Source of the DNA: Mycolicibacter engbaekii
GTDB taxonomy: Bacteria; Actinomycetota; Actinomycetes; Mycobacteriales; Mycobacteriaceae
Direction of reading: 5' to 3'
Length of the DNA stretch: 64,000 bases
Assembly: GCF_002101585.1 (NCBI RefSeq)
Contig: NZ_LQOT01000033.1
Span: forward strand, 1-64,000
The notes under the pieces were generated by a model. That model did not search any database, was not told the DNA's origin, and worked only from the letters and a program-made list of their open reading frames with translations. The position numbers and the translations under genes are program-made. Of the stretch, positions 46,168 through 54,973 are shown in pieces; within the stretch, counting starts at the first letter, position 1; each line of letters begins with the position of its first letter.

Positions 46168-46800
46168 TCAGCCGTTCCGCGAGGGCTCCAGGTAGGCCGC
46201 CAGCGCATTGGTCAGCCCGCGGCGGGCCTCGTCGAGGTCGGCGTAGGAGCCCAGCTGGCGTTCGGACACCAGGCCGCGCATTGCGCCCGGAATGAGGGCG
46301 GCCACTTCGCGTACGCGTTGCGGGTCGACGCCCAGATCTGCGAAGGCGGCATGGCATGTGGTCAGCCAGCTCTTGCCCCAGGAGAACAGTTCGGCAGCGG
46401 TGCGCGGGTACAGCCGCTCCAGTTCGCGGTGGTCGCGGGGCAGGGCGGCCCGCAGGTTCTCGATCGCCCGGGAGTCCGGCGATGCCAGCCCTTCATAAAG
46501 CGTGTCGATGATCGCCGCGACCCGATCCCGCAGCGGCGCACCCGAATTCAGGGTTCCAAAGGCTGAGATGGCCGCGTCGCGCCGTTCGGCGGTGCGGTGC
46601 AGGACCGCCGCCCAGAAGCCATCGACGTCGCCGAACTGGTACTGCACGGCGCCCCACGTGGCGCCGCACTCCCTGGCGATCCGGCTGGCCGAGACCGCGC
46701 CGGGATCGCCGGTGGCCAGGGAGCGCACCGCGGCGTCCAGCATGGCCTCGCGGGTAGCCAGCCCGCGCTTGTTGCTGCGCCGCGCCTCCGATTGAGCCAT
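46168..46800 (-). CDS. TetR family regulator of the divergent Rieske operon
   Basis: A 210-residue TetR protein with its helix-turn-helix at residues 35-65 (ASRIARECGATWGAVQYQFG). It is divergent from the Rieske oxygenase gene; the gap carries a strong palindrome, so autoregulation and control of the oxygenase are likely. ATG 46800 is 7 nt after the box TAGGAT. The inducer is probably an oxygenase substrate; unknown. Confidence 0.88.
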   Translation of the reverse strand: MAQSEARRSNKRGLATREAMLDAAVRSLATGDPGAVSASRIARECGATWGAVQYQFGDVDGFWAAVLHRTAERRDAAISAFGTLNSGAPLRDRVAAIIDTLYEGLASPDSRAIENLRAALPRDHRELERLYPRTAAELFSWGKSWLTTCHAAFADLGVDPQRVREVAALIPGAMRGLVSERQLGSYADLDEARRGLTNALAAYLEPSRNG

Positions 46801-46807
46801 CCCCGGA

Positions 46808-46813
46808 ATCCTA
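46808..46813 (-). promoter_or_regulatory. -10 box of the TetR gene, leaderless start
   Basis: TAGGAT on the minus strand ends 7 nt before ATG 46800. The operator lies just upstream of it. Confidence 0.5.
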
Positions 46814-46823
46814 ACAAGATTTC

Positions 46824-46839
46824 CATAGTGCCCACTATG
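46824..46839. promoter_or_regulatory. TetR-type operator
   Basis: CATAGTG-CC-CACTATG: two 7-bp perfect inverted arms with a 2-bp spacer, in the divergent gap. It sits over the expected -35 regions of both promoters, about 20 bp upstream of the -10 TATGCT (46859-46864) of the oxygenase operon. Confidence 0.7.
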
Positions 46840-46858
46840 ATTCTGTGGCGAGGCGCAT

Positions 46859-46864
46859 TATGCT
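46859..46864 (+). promoter_or_regulatory. -10 box of the Rieske operon
   Basis: TATGCT gives a leader of about 40 nt, which contains GAGAGGA ahead of ATG 46910. Confidence 0.45.
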
Positions 46865-46909
46865 CCGACAGTCGGTGTCCGGTCCAGACCACAGAGAGGA
46901 CGCGTTGGC

Positions 46910-47944
46910 ATGGCCAAGCCGCCGTTGTCGATGAACCCGACAGGCTGGTTCCAAGTCGCCTGGTCTGACGAGATCGGCGTCGGCGACGTACACACCATGA
47001 AGTACTTCGGCCGGGAGATGGTCGCGTGGCGGGCCGAGTCGGGCCAGCTCACCGTGATGAACGCCTACTGCGAGCACCTGGGTGCTCATCTGGGCTACGG
47101 CGGCAAAGTCTGCGGCGAGGTGCTGCAGTGTCCGTTCCACGGCTGGCAGTGGAACTCTCAGGGCCGCAACGTCTGTATTCCCTACCAGGACAAGCCCAAC
47201 CGGGGCCGGCGCATCACCACCTACCCGGTCGTCGAACGCAACGAGTCGGTATACATCTGGAACGACGCGCAGGGCCGTGAGCCGTACTTCGACGCGCCGG
47301 ACGTGTTCGCCAGCTTCGACGATCGCACGGCCGCCGATTACTACCCGCAGCAGCGGCTGTTCCGGCCGCAACTGGAGCTGCACCCGCAGTACGTGCTGGA
47401 GAACGGGGTGGACTTCGCCCACTTCAAATACGTGCACCAGACCCCGATCGTGCCGGTCTTCACCCGCCACGACTTCGCCGAACCGGTGTCCTACGTCGAC
47501 TTCACCATCACCTTCGAGGGCGACGACGGCCAGTCGATCGAAGATGTCAACAGCGGTGTCGAGGCCATCAACGGCGGCTTGGGCATCGCGGTGACCAAGA
47601 GCTGGGGGATGATCGACAACCGCACCATCTCGGCGATCACGCCCGTCGACGAGTCCACATCCGATGTCCGCTTCATGGTCTACATCGGCCGGACCCCGTC
47701 TCGTGATGCGGCCAAAGCCGAGGCCAGAGCGGCGGACTTCGGCCGCGAAGTCATCCGCCAATTCGAGCAGGACATCCACATCTGGTCGCACCAGCGGTAC
47801 TCGGATCCGCCTGCTCTGGCGACCGCCGAGTACGAGGGCTTCACCGCAATCCGCCAGTGGGCCAAGCAGTTCTATCCCGACGGCATCGGCGGCAGCGCTG
47901 CTGAGGTCGCTGAAATGATTGCCCAGAAAGGTTTCACCGCATGA
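46910..47944 (+). CDS. Rieske non-heme iron oxygenase, terminal subunit
   Basis: A 344-residue oxygenase. The Rieske [2Fe-2S] ligands are C54, H56, C74 and H77 (YCEHLGAHL ... CPFHGWQW). The mononuclear iron site has D168, H171 and H176 in ENGVDFAHFKYVH, with D288 as the likely third ligand. The layout resembles KshA-type steroid or terpenoid ring oxygenases, but the substrate is unknown. No reductase gene is adjacent. Its stop overlaps the next start (ATGA), so both products probably serve one catabolic step series. Confidence 0.9.
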   Translation: MAKPPLSMNPTGWFQVAWSDEIGVGDVHTMKYFGREMVAWRAESGQLTVMNAYCEHLGAHLGYGGKVCGEVLQCPFHGWQWNSQGRNVCIPYQDKPNRGRRITTYPVVERNESVYIWNDAQGREPYFDAPDVFASFDDRTAADYYPQQRLFRPQLELHPQYVLENGVDFAHFKYVHQTPIVPVFTRHDFAEPVSYVDFTITFEGDDGQSIEDVNSGVEAINGGLGIAVTKSWGMIDNRTISAITPVDESTSDVRFMVYIGRTPSRDAAKAEARAADFGREVIRQFEQDIHIWSHQRYSDPPALATAEYEGFTAIRQWAKQFYPDGIGGSAAEVAEMIAQKGFTA

Positions 47945-49029
47945 ACGCAGCCGCCGCACCCGTCCGCGTGTTCCAGGTCGCCACCGGCAACGTCGGGACC
48001 GAGATGATTCGGCGGTTCGCCGCCCGCGATGACCTCGAACTCGTTGGAGTGCATTGCTATTCGCCGGACAAAATCGGCAAGGATGCCGGCGAACTGGCCG
48101 GCATCGCGCCCAACGGCGTGATCGCGACCGGCAGCGTCGAGGAGATCATCGCCGCCAAGCCCCACGTCCTGACCTTTCACGGCGTGTTCCCCGACGAGGA
48201 TCTCTACGTCGCGATCCTGGAAGCGGGCATCAACATCGTGACCACCGCCGACTGGATCACCGGCTGGCACCGCGACACCAACCACCCGCACCCCTCGGGC
48301 AAACCGGTGACCCAGCTGCTGGCCGAGGCCTGCGAAAAAGGCGGCGCCACCTTCTACGGGACCGGCATGAACCCCGGGCTCAACCAGATTCTCGGCGTGG
48401 TGTGCTCGGCCGACGTCGCCGAGATCGAGAACATCACCACCATCGAATCGGTGGACGTGTCCTGCCACCACTCCAAGGACACCTGGATCGAGGTCGGCTA
48501 CGGCCAGCCGGTGGACGATCCGGAGATCCCAGCCAAGCTGGAGAAGTTCACCCGGGTCTTCGCCGACAGTGTGCTGATGATGGCCGACTGCTTCGACCTG
48601 ACCCTCGACGAGGTGACCTTCGACTACGAACTCGGCGCCTGCACCCGGGATGTCGACCTGGGCTGGTACACCCTGCCCAAAGGCTCACTGGGCGGCAACT
48701 ACATCAAGTACCAGGGCATGGTGAACGGTGTGCCGCGCGTTGAAACCCACCTGGAGTGGCAGATGACGCCCTACACCGAGCCGAACTGGAACATCAAGGG
48801 CTGCTACATCACCCGGGTCACCGGTGACCCGTGCGTCTACAACAAGCACATGATCTTCCCCAAGCCCGGTGTGGACCTGTCCAACCCGGACAACTTCGCC
48901 TCCATCGGCATGACCGTGACCGGGCTGCCCGCCCTCAACGCGATCAAGTCCGTGGTGGCGGCACCGCCCGGCCTGCTGACCAGCGCCGACCTGCCGCTGC
49001 GCGGATTCGCCGGGCGATTCCGTCCGTGA
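47941..49029 (+). CDS. dihydrodipicolinate-reductase-like NAD(P)-binding protein
   Basis: A 362-residue protein with an N-terminal Rossmann fold (VRVFQVATGNVGTEMIRRFA) and a DapB/2,4-diaminopentanoate-dehydrogenase-like layout (FYGTGMNPGLNQILGVVCSA). In mycobacteria such proteins accompany lipid and steroid catabolism genes, so a dehydrogenase acting on the oxygenase product is plausible. It is too long for true DapB (about 245). Translationally coupled to the Rieske gene. Confidence 0.85.
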   Translation: MNAAAAPVRVFQVATGNVGTEMIRRFAARDDLELVGVHCYSPDKIGKDAGELAGIAPNGVIATGSVEEIIAAKPHVLTFHGVFPDEDLYVAILEAGINIVTTADWITGWHRDTNHPHPSGKPVTQLLAEACEKGGATFYGTGMNPGLNQILGVVCSADVAEIENITTIESVDVSCHHSKDTWIEVGYGQPVDDPEIPAKLEKFTRVFADSVLMMADCFDLTLDEVTFDYELGACTRDVDLGWYTLPKGSLGGNYIKYQGMVNGVPRVETHLEWQMTPYTEPNWNIKGCYITRVTGDPCVYNKHMIFPKPGVDLSNPDNFASIGMTVTGLPALNAIKSVVAAPPGLLTSADLPLRGFAGRFRP

Positions 49030-49080
49030 CGACGCGCGCGGGAATCCCCGGCTGAGCCGGCCCGCGAAGCGGCTGAGGGG

Positions 49081-49746
49081 TCAGGACCCGGCGGGCAGCG
49101 GGGTGCCGGAACTGCCCGCGGGCAGCGGGGTCCCGGCGCTGGCCGGCGGCGGTGTTGCCGGGCGTGACGACGGCGGACGGGCCGGCGACGGCGCCTGCTC
49201 GCCGGCAGCGCCGGAGGAGGCCGGAGTCTGCGGGGCGGCCGGTGCCTGCGGTTGCGGCGCCGGCACCACCCACCGGGCCAGGTCCGCGCCGGCGGTCTGG
49301 TAGACGATGCTGGTCGGGGCGTCGCCGGTGACGTCGAAGTAGAGCTTGCCGCTGGCCCGCTGGCCCTGGGTCAAGGCGGTCGGAACGATGCCATGCGTCG
49401 TCGGCACGGTGAACAGCGACTGATAGGACTGGCCGCTCGCCGACCGGGCGCTGAAGTTGGCGACGATGGGGAAGACGGTGCCCTGGATCGCCTCGTCAGT
49501 GGCGGTGACCTCCCACAGGGTCCCGCGCGGCTGGTAGGGGATGGCGTCCGAGCTGGGCCGCAGGTCGCTCACCGTCCAACCGTGCACACCGGGACCTTCG
49601 GGAACGGTGCCCTGAGTGCCGATCGGCTGGGTTGCCGGGCCCTGCACCGCGACGATGGTGTCGGGCTCGGCGCCGGCGATCCCGGTGCTCAGAGCACCCG
49701 CGATGGCCAATGCTCCCGCGGCCAGTGCGGTCGATATGGACTTCAT
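49081..49746 (-). CDS. MPT63-like secreted protein with Pro-rich tail
   Basis: A 221-residue exported protein. The signal peptide is 1-26 (ending GIAGA). Residues 30-155 match the immunoglobulin-like fold of MPT63 (GWTVSDLRPSSDAIPYQPRG, then SGKLYFDVTGDAP). The tail from about 165 is Pro/Ala-rich and ends GTPLPAGSSGTPLPAGS. ATG 49746 follows GGAGGAG. MPT63 itself has no such tail. The function of the family is unknown; it is a secreted antigen. Confidence 0.88.
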   Translation of the reverse strand: MKSISTALAAGALAIAGALSTGIAGAEPDTIVAVQGPATQPIGTQGTVPEGPGVHGWTVSDLRPSSDAIPYQPRGTLWEVTATDEAIQGTVFPIVANFSARSASGQSYQSLFTVPTTHGIVPTALTQGQRASGKLYFDVTGDAPTSIVYQTAGADLARWVVPAPQPQAPAAPQTPASSGAAGEQAPSPARPPSSRPATPPPASAGTPLPAGSSGTPLPAGS

Positions 49747-49897
49747 GGGTCTCACTCCTCCAGTGCGGCGGCGTCCCGAAGATATTGGCAGTGAAAGTGC
49801 TTCGACCGTATCGGGCTCGCAGACAGGGTAGCCGGAGCCGGGCACGGCCCAGACGCGCAGGACGCGTGGGCCGAGCCCGACGGGTGATCGGCGGTGG

Positions 49898-50872
49898 TCA
49901 GCGCGCGGCGGACGAGCCGCTTGCGCCGCCGGAGGAGTCAGAGCCCCCGGCGGTGCCTTCCGAGCTTGCGGTGCCGGTGGCCTCCGTCGTCGATGCGCCG
50001 CTGGCGTCGGTGGGAAGCGGCGTTCCCGAGCTGCCGGCAGCCGCAGCGGCCTCAGACGGAGCCGGCGTGGCGGGGGCCTGTTGCGAGGACGGGGCCGGGG
50101 TGCCGGCCGACGTCGACGCTTCGGCGGTGCCGGTGCCTTCGGCCTGCGCCCCGGTGCTTGCCGTGCCGGCCTCTGTCTGCGATCCGGACGCCGCGGTGCC
50201 GTCGGCCTCAGCAGCCAGCGGCGTGCCCTCGCTGCCGGCGGACAGCGGGGTGCCCTCGCTGCCGGCGGCCGTGGCGTCGGTGGCAGTCCCGGCACCCGGG
50301 GTGCCCTGCTGGGCGGGCTTGGCGCCGGTGGCCGCTGGGCCGGTGGTCCGGTGCGCGCCGGTGGCCGGGTTGCCCGAGGCGTCACCGGACGGTGCGGCGG
50401 GGATCCAGACCAGCAGATCCTGGCCGGCGCCCTGGTAAACCGCACTGTTGGGTGCGTCGCCGGTGACGTCGAAGTACACCTTGCCGCTGGTCTTCTGGCC
50501 CTGCGTCAGGTTGGCCGGGTTGACGCCCTGCGCCGTGGCCACCGTGAACAGCGCCGGGTAGGTCAGGCCGCTGGACGAACGGGCGCCGAGGTTGGCGACC
50601 ACCGGCGTGACCGTGCCCTGAATCGCCACTCCGGTCGCGGTGGCCTCCCACAGGGTGCCCTGCGGCTGGTAGGGGATGGCGTCCGAGCTGGGGCGCAGGT
50701 CGCTGACCGTCCAGCCCTGGATAACGTCACCATTCTTCACGGTGCCCTGGCTGCCGATCGGGTGGGTCGAGGGGGCGGCGTCGCCGGCGTCCGCGGTGGC
50801 GGTCGCGGCGGTGACGGCTCCGGCTGCGGCCAACGCGCCCGCGGCTGCCACGGCAGTTGCGAAGAATCTCAT
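49898..50872 (-). CDS. MPT63-like secreted protein with long low-complexity tail
   Basis: A 324-residue paralogue of the gene just downstream. The signal peptide is 1-28. The MPT63-like domain at 35-160 has the same core (GWTVSDLRPSSDAIPYQPQG, SGKVYFDVTGDAP). Residues 165-324 are an Ala/Gly/Ser/Thr-rich tail with repeated GTPL units (AGSEGTPLSAGSEGTPLAAE). The tail is likely disordered and may span the wall or be glycosylated. ATG 50872 is preceded by GAGGAGC. Confidence 0.88.
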   Translation of the reverse strand: MRFFATAVAAAGALAAAGAVTAATATADAGDAAPSTHPIGSQGTVKNGDVIQGWTVSDLRPSSDAIPYQPQGTLWEATATGVAIQGTVTPVVANLGARSSSGLTYPALFTVATAQGVNPANLTQGQKTSGKVYFDVTGDAPNSAVYQGAGQDLLVWIPAAPSGDASGNPATGAHRTTGPAATGAKPAQQGTPGAGTATDATAAGSEGTPLSAGSEGTPLAAEADGTAASGSQTEAGTASTGAQAEGTGTAEASTSAGTPAPSSQQAPATPAPSEAAAAAGSSGTPLPTDASGASTTEATGTASSEGTAGGSDSSGGASGSSAAR

Positions 50873-50985
50873 GGTCGGTGGGCTCCTCGGTTCGACGGGA
50901 TCGCTCGGGGATGACGCAGTGACTCCAAAGCGAAAATGCTAACGGAGTCAACGACTGCGTGGGCCCGCTTGAGGCCGATCCGCGG

Positions 50986-52725
50986 TCAGGAATGCGAACT
51001 CCACCAAGTGTAGAACTGTTCCAGCGTCGGGGTGTTGCGCTCGGCCCGCAGCGAGCCGATCACCAGGTTGGCGTCGTTGGTCCAGACCAGCACCGCAGAC
51101 CCGTTGCGCGTACCGCACAGCAGTGTTCCGGCGGTCTTGTCCGGGGTGGCGGTACGGTGCCAGGCCCCCGGCGACTGAATGCGCCCCGGGCAGGTGACCA
51201 CATTGGTGGCCTGCACGGTGTCGTCGAAGCTCACGCGCAGCGCAACGATGTCGCGGAACAGGGTGTAGGTCGCCGTGGGCGGGCCGTCGACGTCGACGTT
51301 GCGGCCGCACGTCACCTCCGCGATCGCCCCGTTCGAGGGCGTGACGGCCTTACAGGTGCCCTGCGGGTAACCCGGCGGCAGCAGCTTGAAAAGGCGGTCC
51401 TGCGCCTCCGCCTGCGACGCCGTCGTCGGGGCTTGGCCCGCTGCGGTTGCCGAGCCGGACGTGCTGCCCGCAACGCCACCGCCGTCGGAAGCCGGCCGAC
51501 TCGTCATCCAGGTGGCCAACCCTACGATGGCCACGACCAGCGCCGCTGCGATCCACAACACCAGCGGTCGAGCGGCCAGGCGGCCGGGCAGGCCCAGCCG
51601 GCGCGGTGAACGCAACCAATCGTCGCCGGTTGCGGTTCGGGGCAGGGCTGCCGGCGCCGCAGCGGGTACCGGTTCGGGAACATCGGCGGCGGGAGCATCG
51701 GCGGCCGGGGCAGGTGGCTCGGCCGCCTCCAGGTCCGGGGATGTGGACGGCTCGGCCGGCGCGGTGGACGGCACCGACGCTTCGCTTTCAAGCGCCTCGC
51801 TCGTCGCCGCCACCGGTGTGCCCGGTTCGGGCTGACCGACCAGGGGTGGGGTGGCCTGCTGGCTGGACTCGTAGATCTGCACCGTCTGGTGCTGATCGGG
51901 CGTGCTGAGCGCCTGATAGGCGGCGGTCGCAAGCTCGGCGGCGCTGGCATACCGCGCCTGCGGCTCCTTGGCCATGCCTTTGGCTATCACCTCGTCCAAG
52001 GCTTCCGGGATCGCCGCCCCGGCCCGGCTCGGGCGCGGAATGGCCTTGGTCTGGTGCGCGTGGGCCAGTGCGGCCAGGTTGTCTGCCCGGTAGGGCGGCG
52101 TCCCGGTCAGGCACTGATAGAGCACGCACGTCAGCGCATAGATGTCGGCGGCCGGGCCGAACTCACTGCCGGAGAACAGCTCCGGCGCCGCGTACTTCCA
52201 GCCGGCGCTCGCATGCTCGGCCGCCTCGGCCCCGGGCGCGCCCGCCAGCGCGAAATCCACCAGATAGACGAAGTCGTCGCCGGTCACCAGGATGTTGCGT
52301 GGCCGCACGCCCCGGTGAAACACCCCGGCACTGTGCGCGGCATCCAGCGCCGAGGCCGCCTGCCACACGATGTTGACCGCACGCGGCGGGGAGAGCACGC
52401 CGGTCCGCTTCAGCAACGCGGCCAGGTCGGCACCGGCAACCAGCGGCATGTCGAGGTAGACGCGGCCGTCGAGTTCGCCGTAGTCACGGACCGGGACCAC
52501 ATGCGGCTCCTGCACCCGCCCGGCAACCAGGGCCTCGCGCTGCAACCACTCGCGCAGGGCGGGCCCGCACAGCGCCGGCGCGAGCAGTTTGAGCGCCGCG
52601 GGGCGGTCCCGGCGGGTGTCGAACGCTTCGTAGAGCTCACCGGTGCTGCCGCGGCCCAGCAGCCGTTTGAGGAGGTAGGGCCCCAATCGTGACCCGGCCC
52701 GCGAACCCGACGCGGTCTCGTCCAT
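50986..52725 (-). CDS. membrane-anchored Ser/Thr kinase homologue, predicted pseudokinase
   Basis: A 579-residue PknB-like architecture: kinase domain at 14-275, Pro/Ala-rich linker, membrane helix at 387-407 and an extracytoplasmic domain of about 170 residues with paired Cys. The ATP-binding Lys (K46 in AALKLL) and Glu (E64) are kept, as are APE and DIYAL. The catalytic loop reads HRGVRPRN: the HRD Asp is Gly139 and the following Lys is Arg. DFG reads DFA, keeping D157. Phosphotransfer is therefore doubtful. ATG 52725 is preceded by GAGGAG. Confidence 0.9.
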   Translation of the reverse strand: MDETASGSRAGSRLGPYLLKRLLGRGSTGELYEAFDTRRDRPAALKLLAPALCGPALREWLQREALVAGRVQEPHVVPVRDYGELDGRVYLDMPLVAGADLAALLKRTGVLSPPRAVNIVWQAASALDAAHSAGVFHRGVRPRNILVTGDDFVYLVDFALAGAPGAEAAEHASAGWKYAAPELFSGSEFGPAADIYALTCVLYQCLTGTPPYRADNLAALAHAHQTKAIPRPSRAGAAIPEALDEVIAKGMAKEPQARYASAAELATAAYQALSTPDQHQTVQIYESSQQATPPLVGQPEPGTPVAATSEALESEASVPSTAPAEPSTSPDLEAAEPPAPAADAPAADVPEPVPAAAPAALPRTATGDDWLRSPRRLGLPGRLAARPLVLWIAAALVVAIVGLATWMTSRPASDGGGVAGSTSGSATAAGQAPTTASQAEAQDRLFKLLPPGYPQGTCKAVTPSNGAIAEVTCGRNVDVDGPPTATYTLFRDIVALRVSFDDTVQATNVVTCPGRIQSPGAWHRTATPDKTAGTLLCGTRNGSAVLVWTNDANLVIGSLRAERNTPTLEQFYTWWSSHS

Positions 52726-52836
52726 CACCGACTCCTCACGGAAACCCACGGCCCCGGCCACCGAACTGTGTGCCTGACGGTTTCGCCGCCCATGATTTCA
52801 TCACCGGACCCGGCGGCCATCAGCCGGTGGCGCCGG

Positions 52837-53949
52837 TCAGCGGCCGGTGAGGTTGCTGATCGTCAGAATCTCCAGATTGCGATAGGCCCGGCCGGTGGGC
52901 TGCACCAGATCGTGGAACCAGACCTGCGGTTCTGCGCTGTAGGGACTGTCCCAGGAGTCCCACGGCAGGTAGGTCTGCGTGCGCCCCGCCACGAAGCCCC
53001 AGTTGTAGGCGCCCACGTTATGGCGCTTCATGATCGGCAGAATCCCGTCGATGGTGTTGCCCCGGGTGCGGGCCAGATACTCCGTGCACATCAGCGGCCG
53101 CCCCAGGGGCGCCAGTTCGGCGATGCGGTCACTGAACGTGGCCGGCTTGTCGTAGGAGTGGAACGTGATGACGTCGGAGCTGTTGAGCTGGGTGTTGACG
53201 ATCGTGCTGCCCTGGCGCGAGCCCTCCCATATCCCACTGGTCAGCGGCTGACGGGCGTCGACCGACCGTGCCCAGCTGAACACCTGCGGCAGGAGGTCGC
53301 TGATGAGGTCGAGCTTGTCCGATCGTTCGACGGCGCTGTACTCGCGGGCCATGTTGTCCGGCTCGTTCCACAGGTCCCAGGCAAGCACGCGTTCGTCGTA
53401 CCGGAACTGGCTCATCACGCCGGTGACGTAGTCATACAGAGTGCGGTAGTAGTTGCGGTCCCCGAGGCGGTCGGCGCCGGGACTCTGCACCCAGCGTGAG
53501 TTGTGGATGCCGACCCGCGGCGCCGGCTGGGGCCCGGCTTTGGGGTGCGGGTCCCAGCAGGAGTCGAACAGCACGAACATCGGCTTGATGCGGTGGCGGG
53601 CGGCGACGGCGACGAACTGGCCCAGCCGGTATTGGAAGCCCCGCTGGTCGGCGGCCCACAGTTGATCGTGCAGGAACACCCGCACGGTGTTGAAGCCCGC
53701 CGAGCGGGCCCAGCCCAGCTCGGCGTCGATCCGCCGCAGATCGAACGTGCCCGGCTGAAACATCTCGAGCTGATTGACCGCGGAGGAGGTGATGTAGTTG
53801 GAGCCCACCGGCCAGCCCTGAGCCTGGTACCAGCGATTAACCCGCTCGATCGACCAGCGGCCGGGGTCCGCGCCGGCCCGTGGGAGCCGACTTAACGTGG
53901 GGCCGGCCGCCAGCAGCAGTGGCAGCCCCAATGCCGTGCGACGCTTCAC
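52837..53949 (-). CDS. exported GH5-like glycoside hydrolase
   Basis: A 370-residue (beta/alpha)8-barrel hydrolase of clan A, cellulase/mannanase type. The acid/base E196 is in WDLWNEPDNM and the nucleophile E290 is in PLMCTEYLAR. The N-terminus VKRRTALGLPLLLAAG has twin Arg plus a hydrophobic stretch, so it may be Tat-exported. GTG 53949 is 6 nt after TATGGT. The natural polysaccharide is unknown. Confidence 0.88.
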   Translation of the reverse strand: MKRRTALGLPLLLAAGPTLSRLPRAGADPGRWSIERVNRWYQAQGWPVGSNYITSSAVNQLEMFQPGTFDLRRIDAELGWARSAGFNTVRVFLHDQLWAADQRGFQYRLGQFVAVAARHRIKPMFVLFDSCWDPHPKAGPQPAPRVGIHNSRWVQSPGADRLGDRNYYRTLYDYVTGVMSQFRYDERVLAWDLWNEPDNMAREYSAVERSDKLDLISDLLPQVFSWARSVDARQPLTSGIWEGSRQGSTIVNTQLNSSDVITFHSYDKPATFSDRIAELAPLGRPLMCTEYLARTRGNTIDGILPIMKRHNVGAYNWGFVAGRTQTYLPWDSWDSPYSAEPQVWFHDLVQPTGRAYRNLEILTISNLTGR

Positions 53950-53955
53950 GCAGTG

Positions 53956-53961
53956 ACCATA
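53956..53961 (-). promoter_or_regulatory. -10 box of the GH5-like gene, leaderless start
   Basis: TATGGT on the minus strand ends 6 nt before GTG 53949 and decides that start over the longer frame to 54012. Confidence 0.5.
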
Positions 53962-54097
53962 ACGTCCGCAGAAGTTAGCGGCCGTCCGGACGCACGGAAA
54001 GTCGCCGAGCAAATTGGGGGGCCGCGCCGGGGGCGACCGCGGCCCCCTACACTGCTGCGGAACTGTTCAGTCCGATTCGTGGTGCCGGAGGCCGACA

Positions 54098-54934
54098 ATG
54101 TCGCAGTACCTGCAGGACAAGGTCGTCGTCGTCACCGGTGCGGGCGGCGGATTCGGCAAACTGATCGCCGAGAAGTGCGCCGCCGCCGGGGCCCGCGTGG
54201 TCGGACTGGACATCGGCGCCGAGGCCCTCGCGGAGGTCTTCGACGGCATCCGCCAGGCGGGACTGACCGGCAGTTATCAGGTGGCCGACGTCACCGACAT
54301 CGAACAGATGAAGGCCGCGGTGCAGCATGCGGTGCAGACCTTCGGCGCGGTGGACGTCATCGTCAACAACGCCGGGGTGATGCCGCTCGCCTACTTCGCC
54401 GACCACGAGAAGGCCTGGCAGCGCTGGCACCGGGCGATCGACATCAACGTCAAGGGCGTGGTGAACGGCATTTCGGCTGTCTACGACCAGATGATCGCCC
54501 AGGGCCGCGGCCACGTGGTCAACATCTCGTCGATCTACGGCAACGCCGGTGTGGCGGGCGCCGGCGTGTACAGCGCGACCAAGGCCGCCGTCACCGCGTT
54601 GTCCGACTCGCTGCGTATCGAGGCGAAGGGCAAGATCAAGGTCACCACGGTCAAACCGACCGGTGTCATGGGCACCAACCTCGGCCACGGAATGGTCAAC
54701 GGCTCGGCGATCATGGAAATGGTCGGAGCCCGCCGCGAGAGCTACCAGCAGTCCGTCGCCGCCTACACCACGGGCACCCTGGCGCCCGAGCAGACCGACA
54801 TCGACTCGGTGCAGTACTGGCTGATCACTCCCGAGGATCTGGCCGAGGCAGTGGTGCACGTCATCGATCAGCCGTGGGGCATCAGCATCAGCGACATCAC
54901 GGTGCGGGCCAGCGGCGAGGACTACATCTACTGA
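54098..54934 (+). CDS. short-chain dehydrogenase/reductase
   Basis: A 278-residue classical SDR. Cofactor motif TGAGGGFG at 14-21, NNAGVMP near 92, catalytic Ser in NISSIYG and Tyr/Lys in VYSATKAAV. An Asp after strand 2 (VVGLDIG) favours NAD(H). ATG 54098 has GCCGGAGG upstream. It precedes an acyl-CoA ligase by 39 bp on the same strand; together they suggest catabolism of a hydroxy- or oxo-acid. Confidence 0.92.
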   Translation: MSQYLQDKVVVVTGAGGGFGKLIAEKCAAAGARVVGLDIGAEALAEVFDGIRQAGLTGSYQVADVTDIEQMKAAVQHAVQTFGAVDVIVNNAGVMPLAYFADHEKAWQRWHRAIDINVKGVVNGISAVYDQMIAQGRGHVVNISSIYGNAGVAGAGVYSATKAAVTALSDSLRIEAKGKIKVTTVKPTGVMGTNLGHGMVNGSAIMEMVGARRESYQQSVAAYTTGTLAPEQTDIDSVQYWLITPEDLAEAVVHVIDQPWGISISDITVRASGEDYIY

Positions 54935-54973
54935 CGGCAACCGGAGCCGGCGAATCGGAGGCGGCACGCGACG

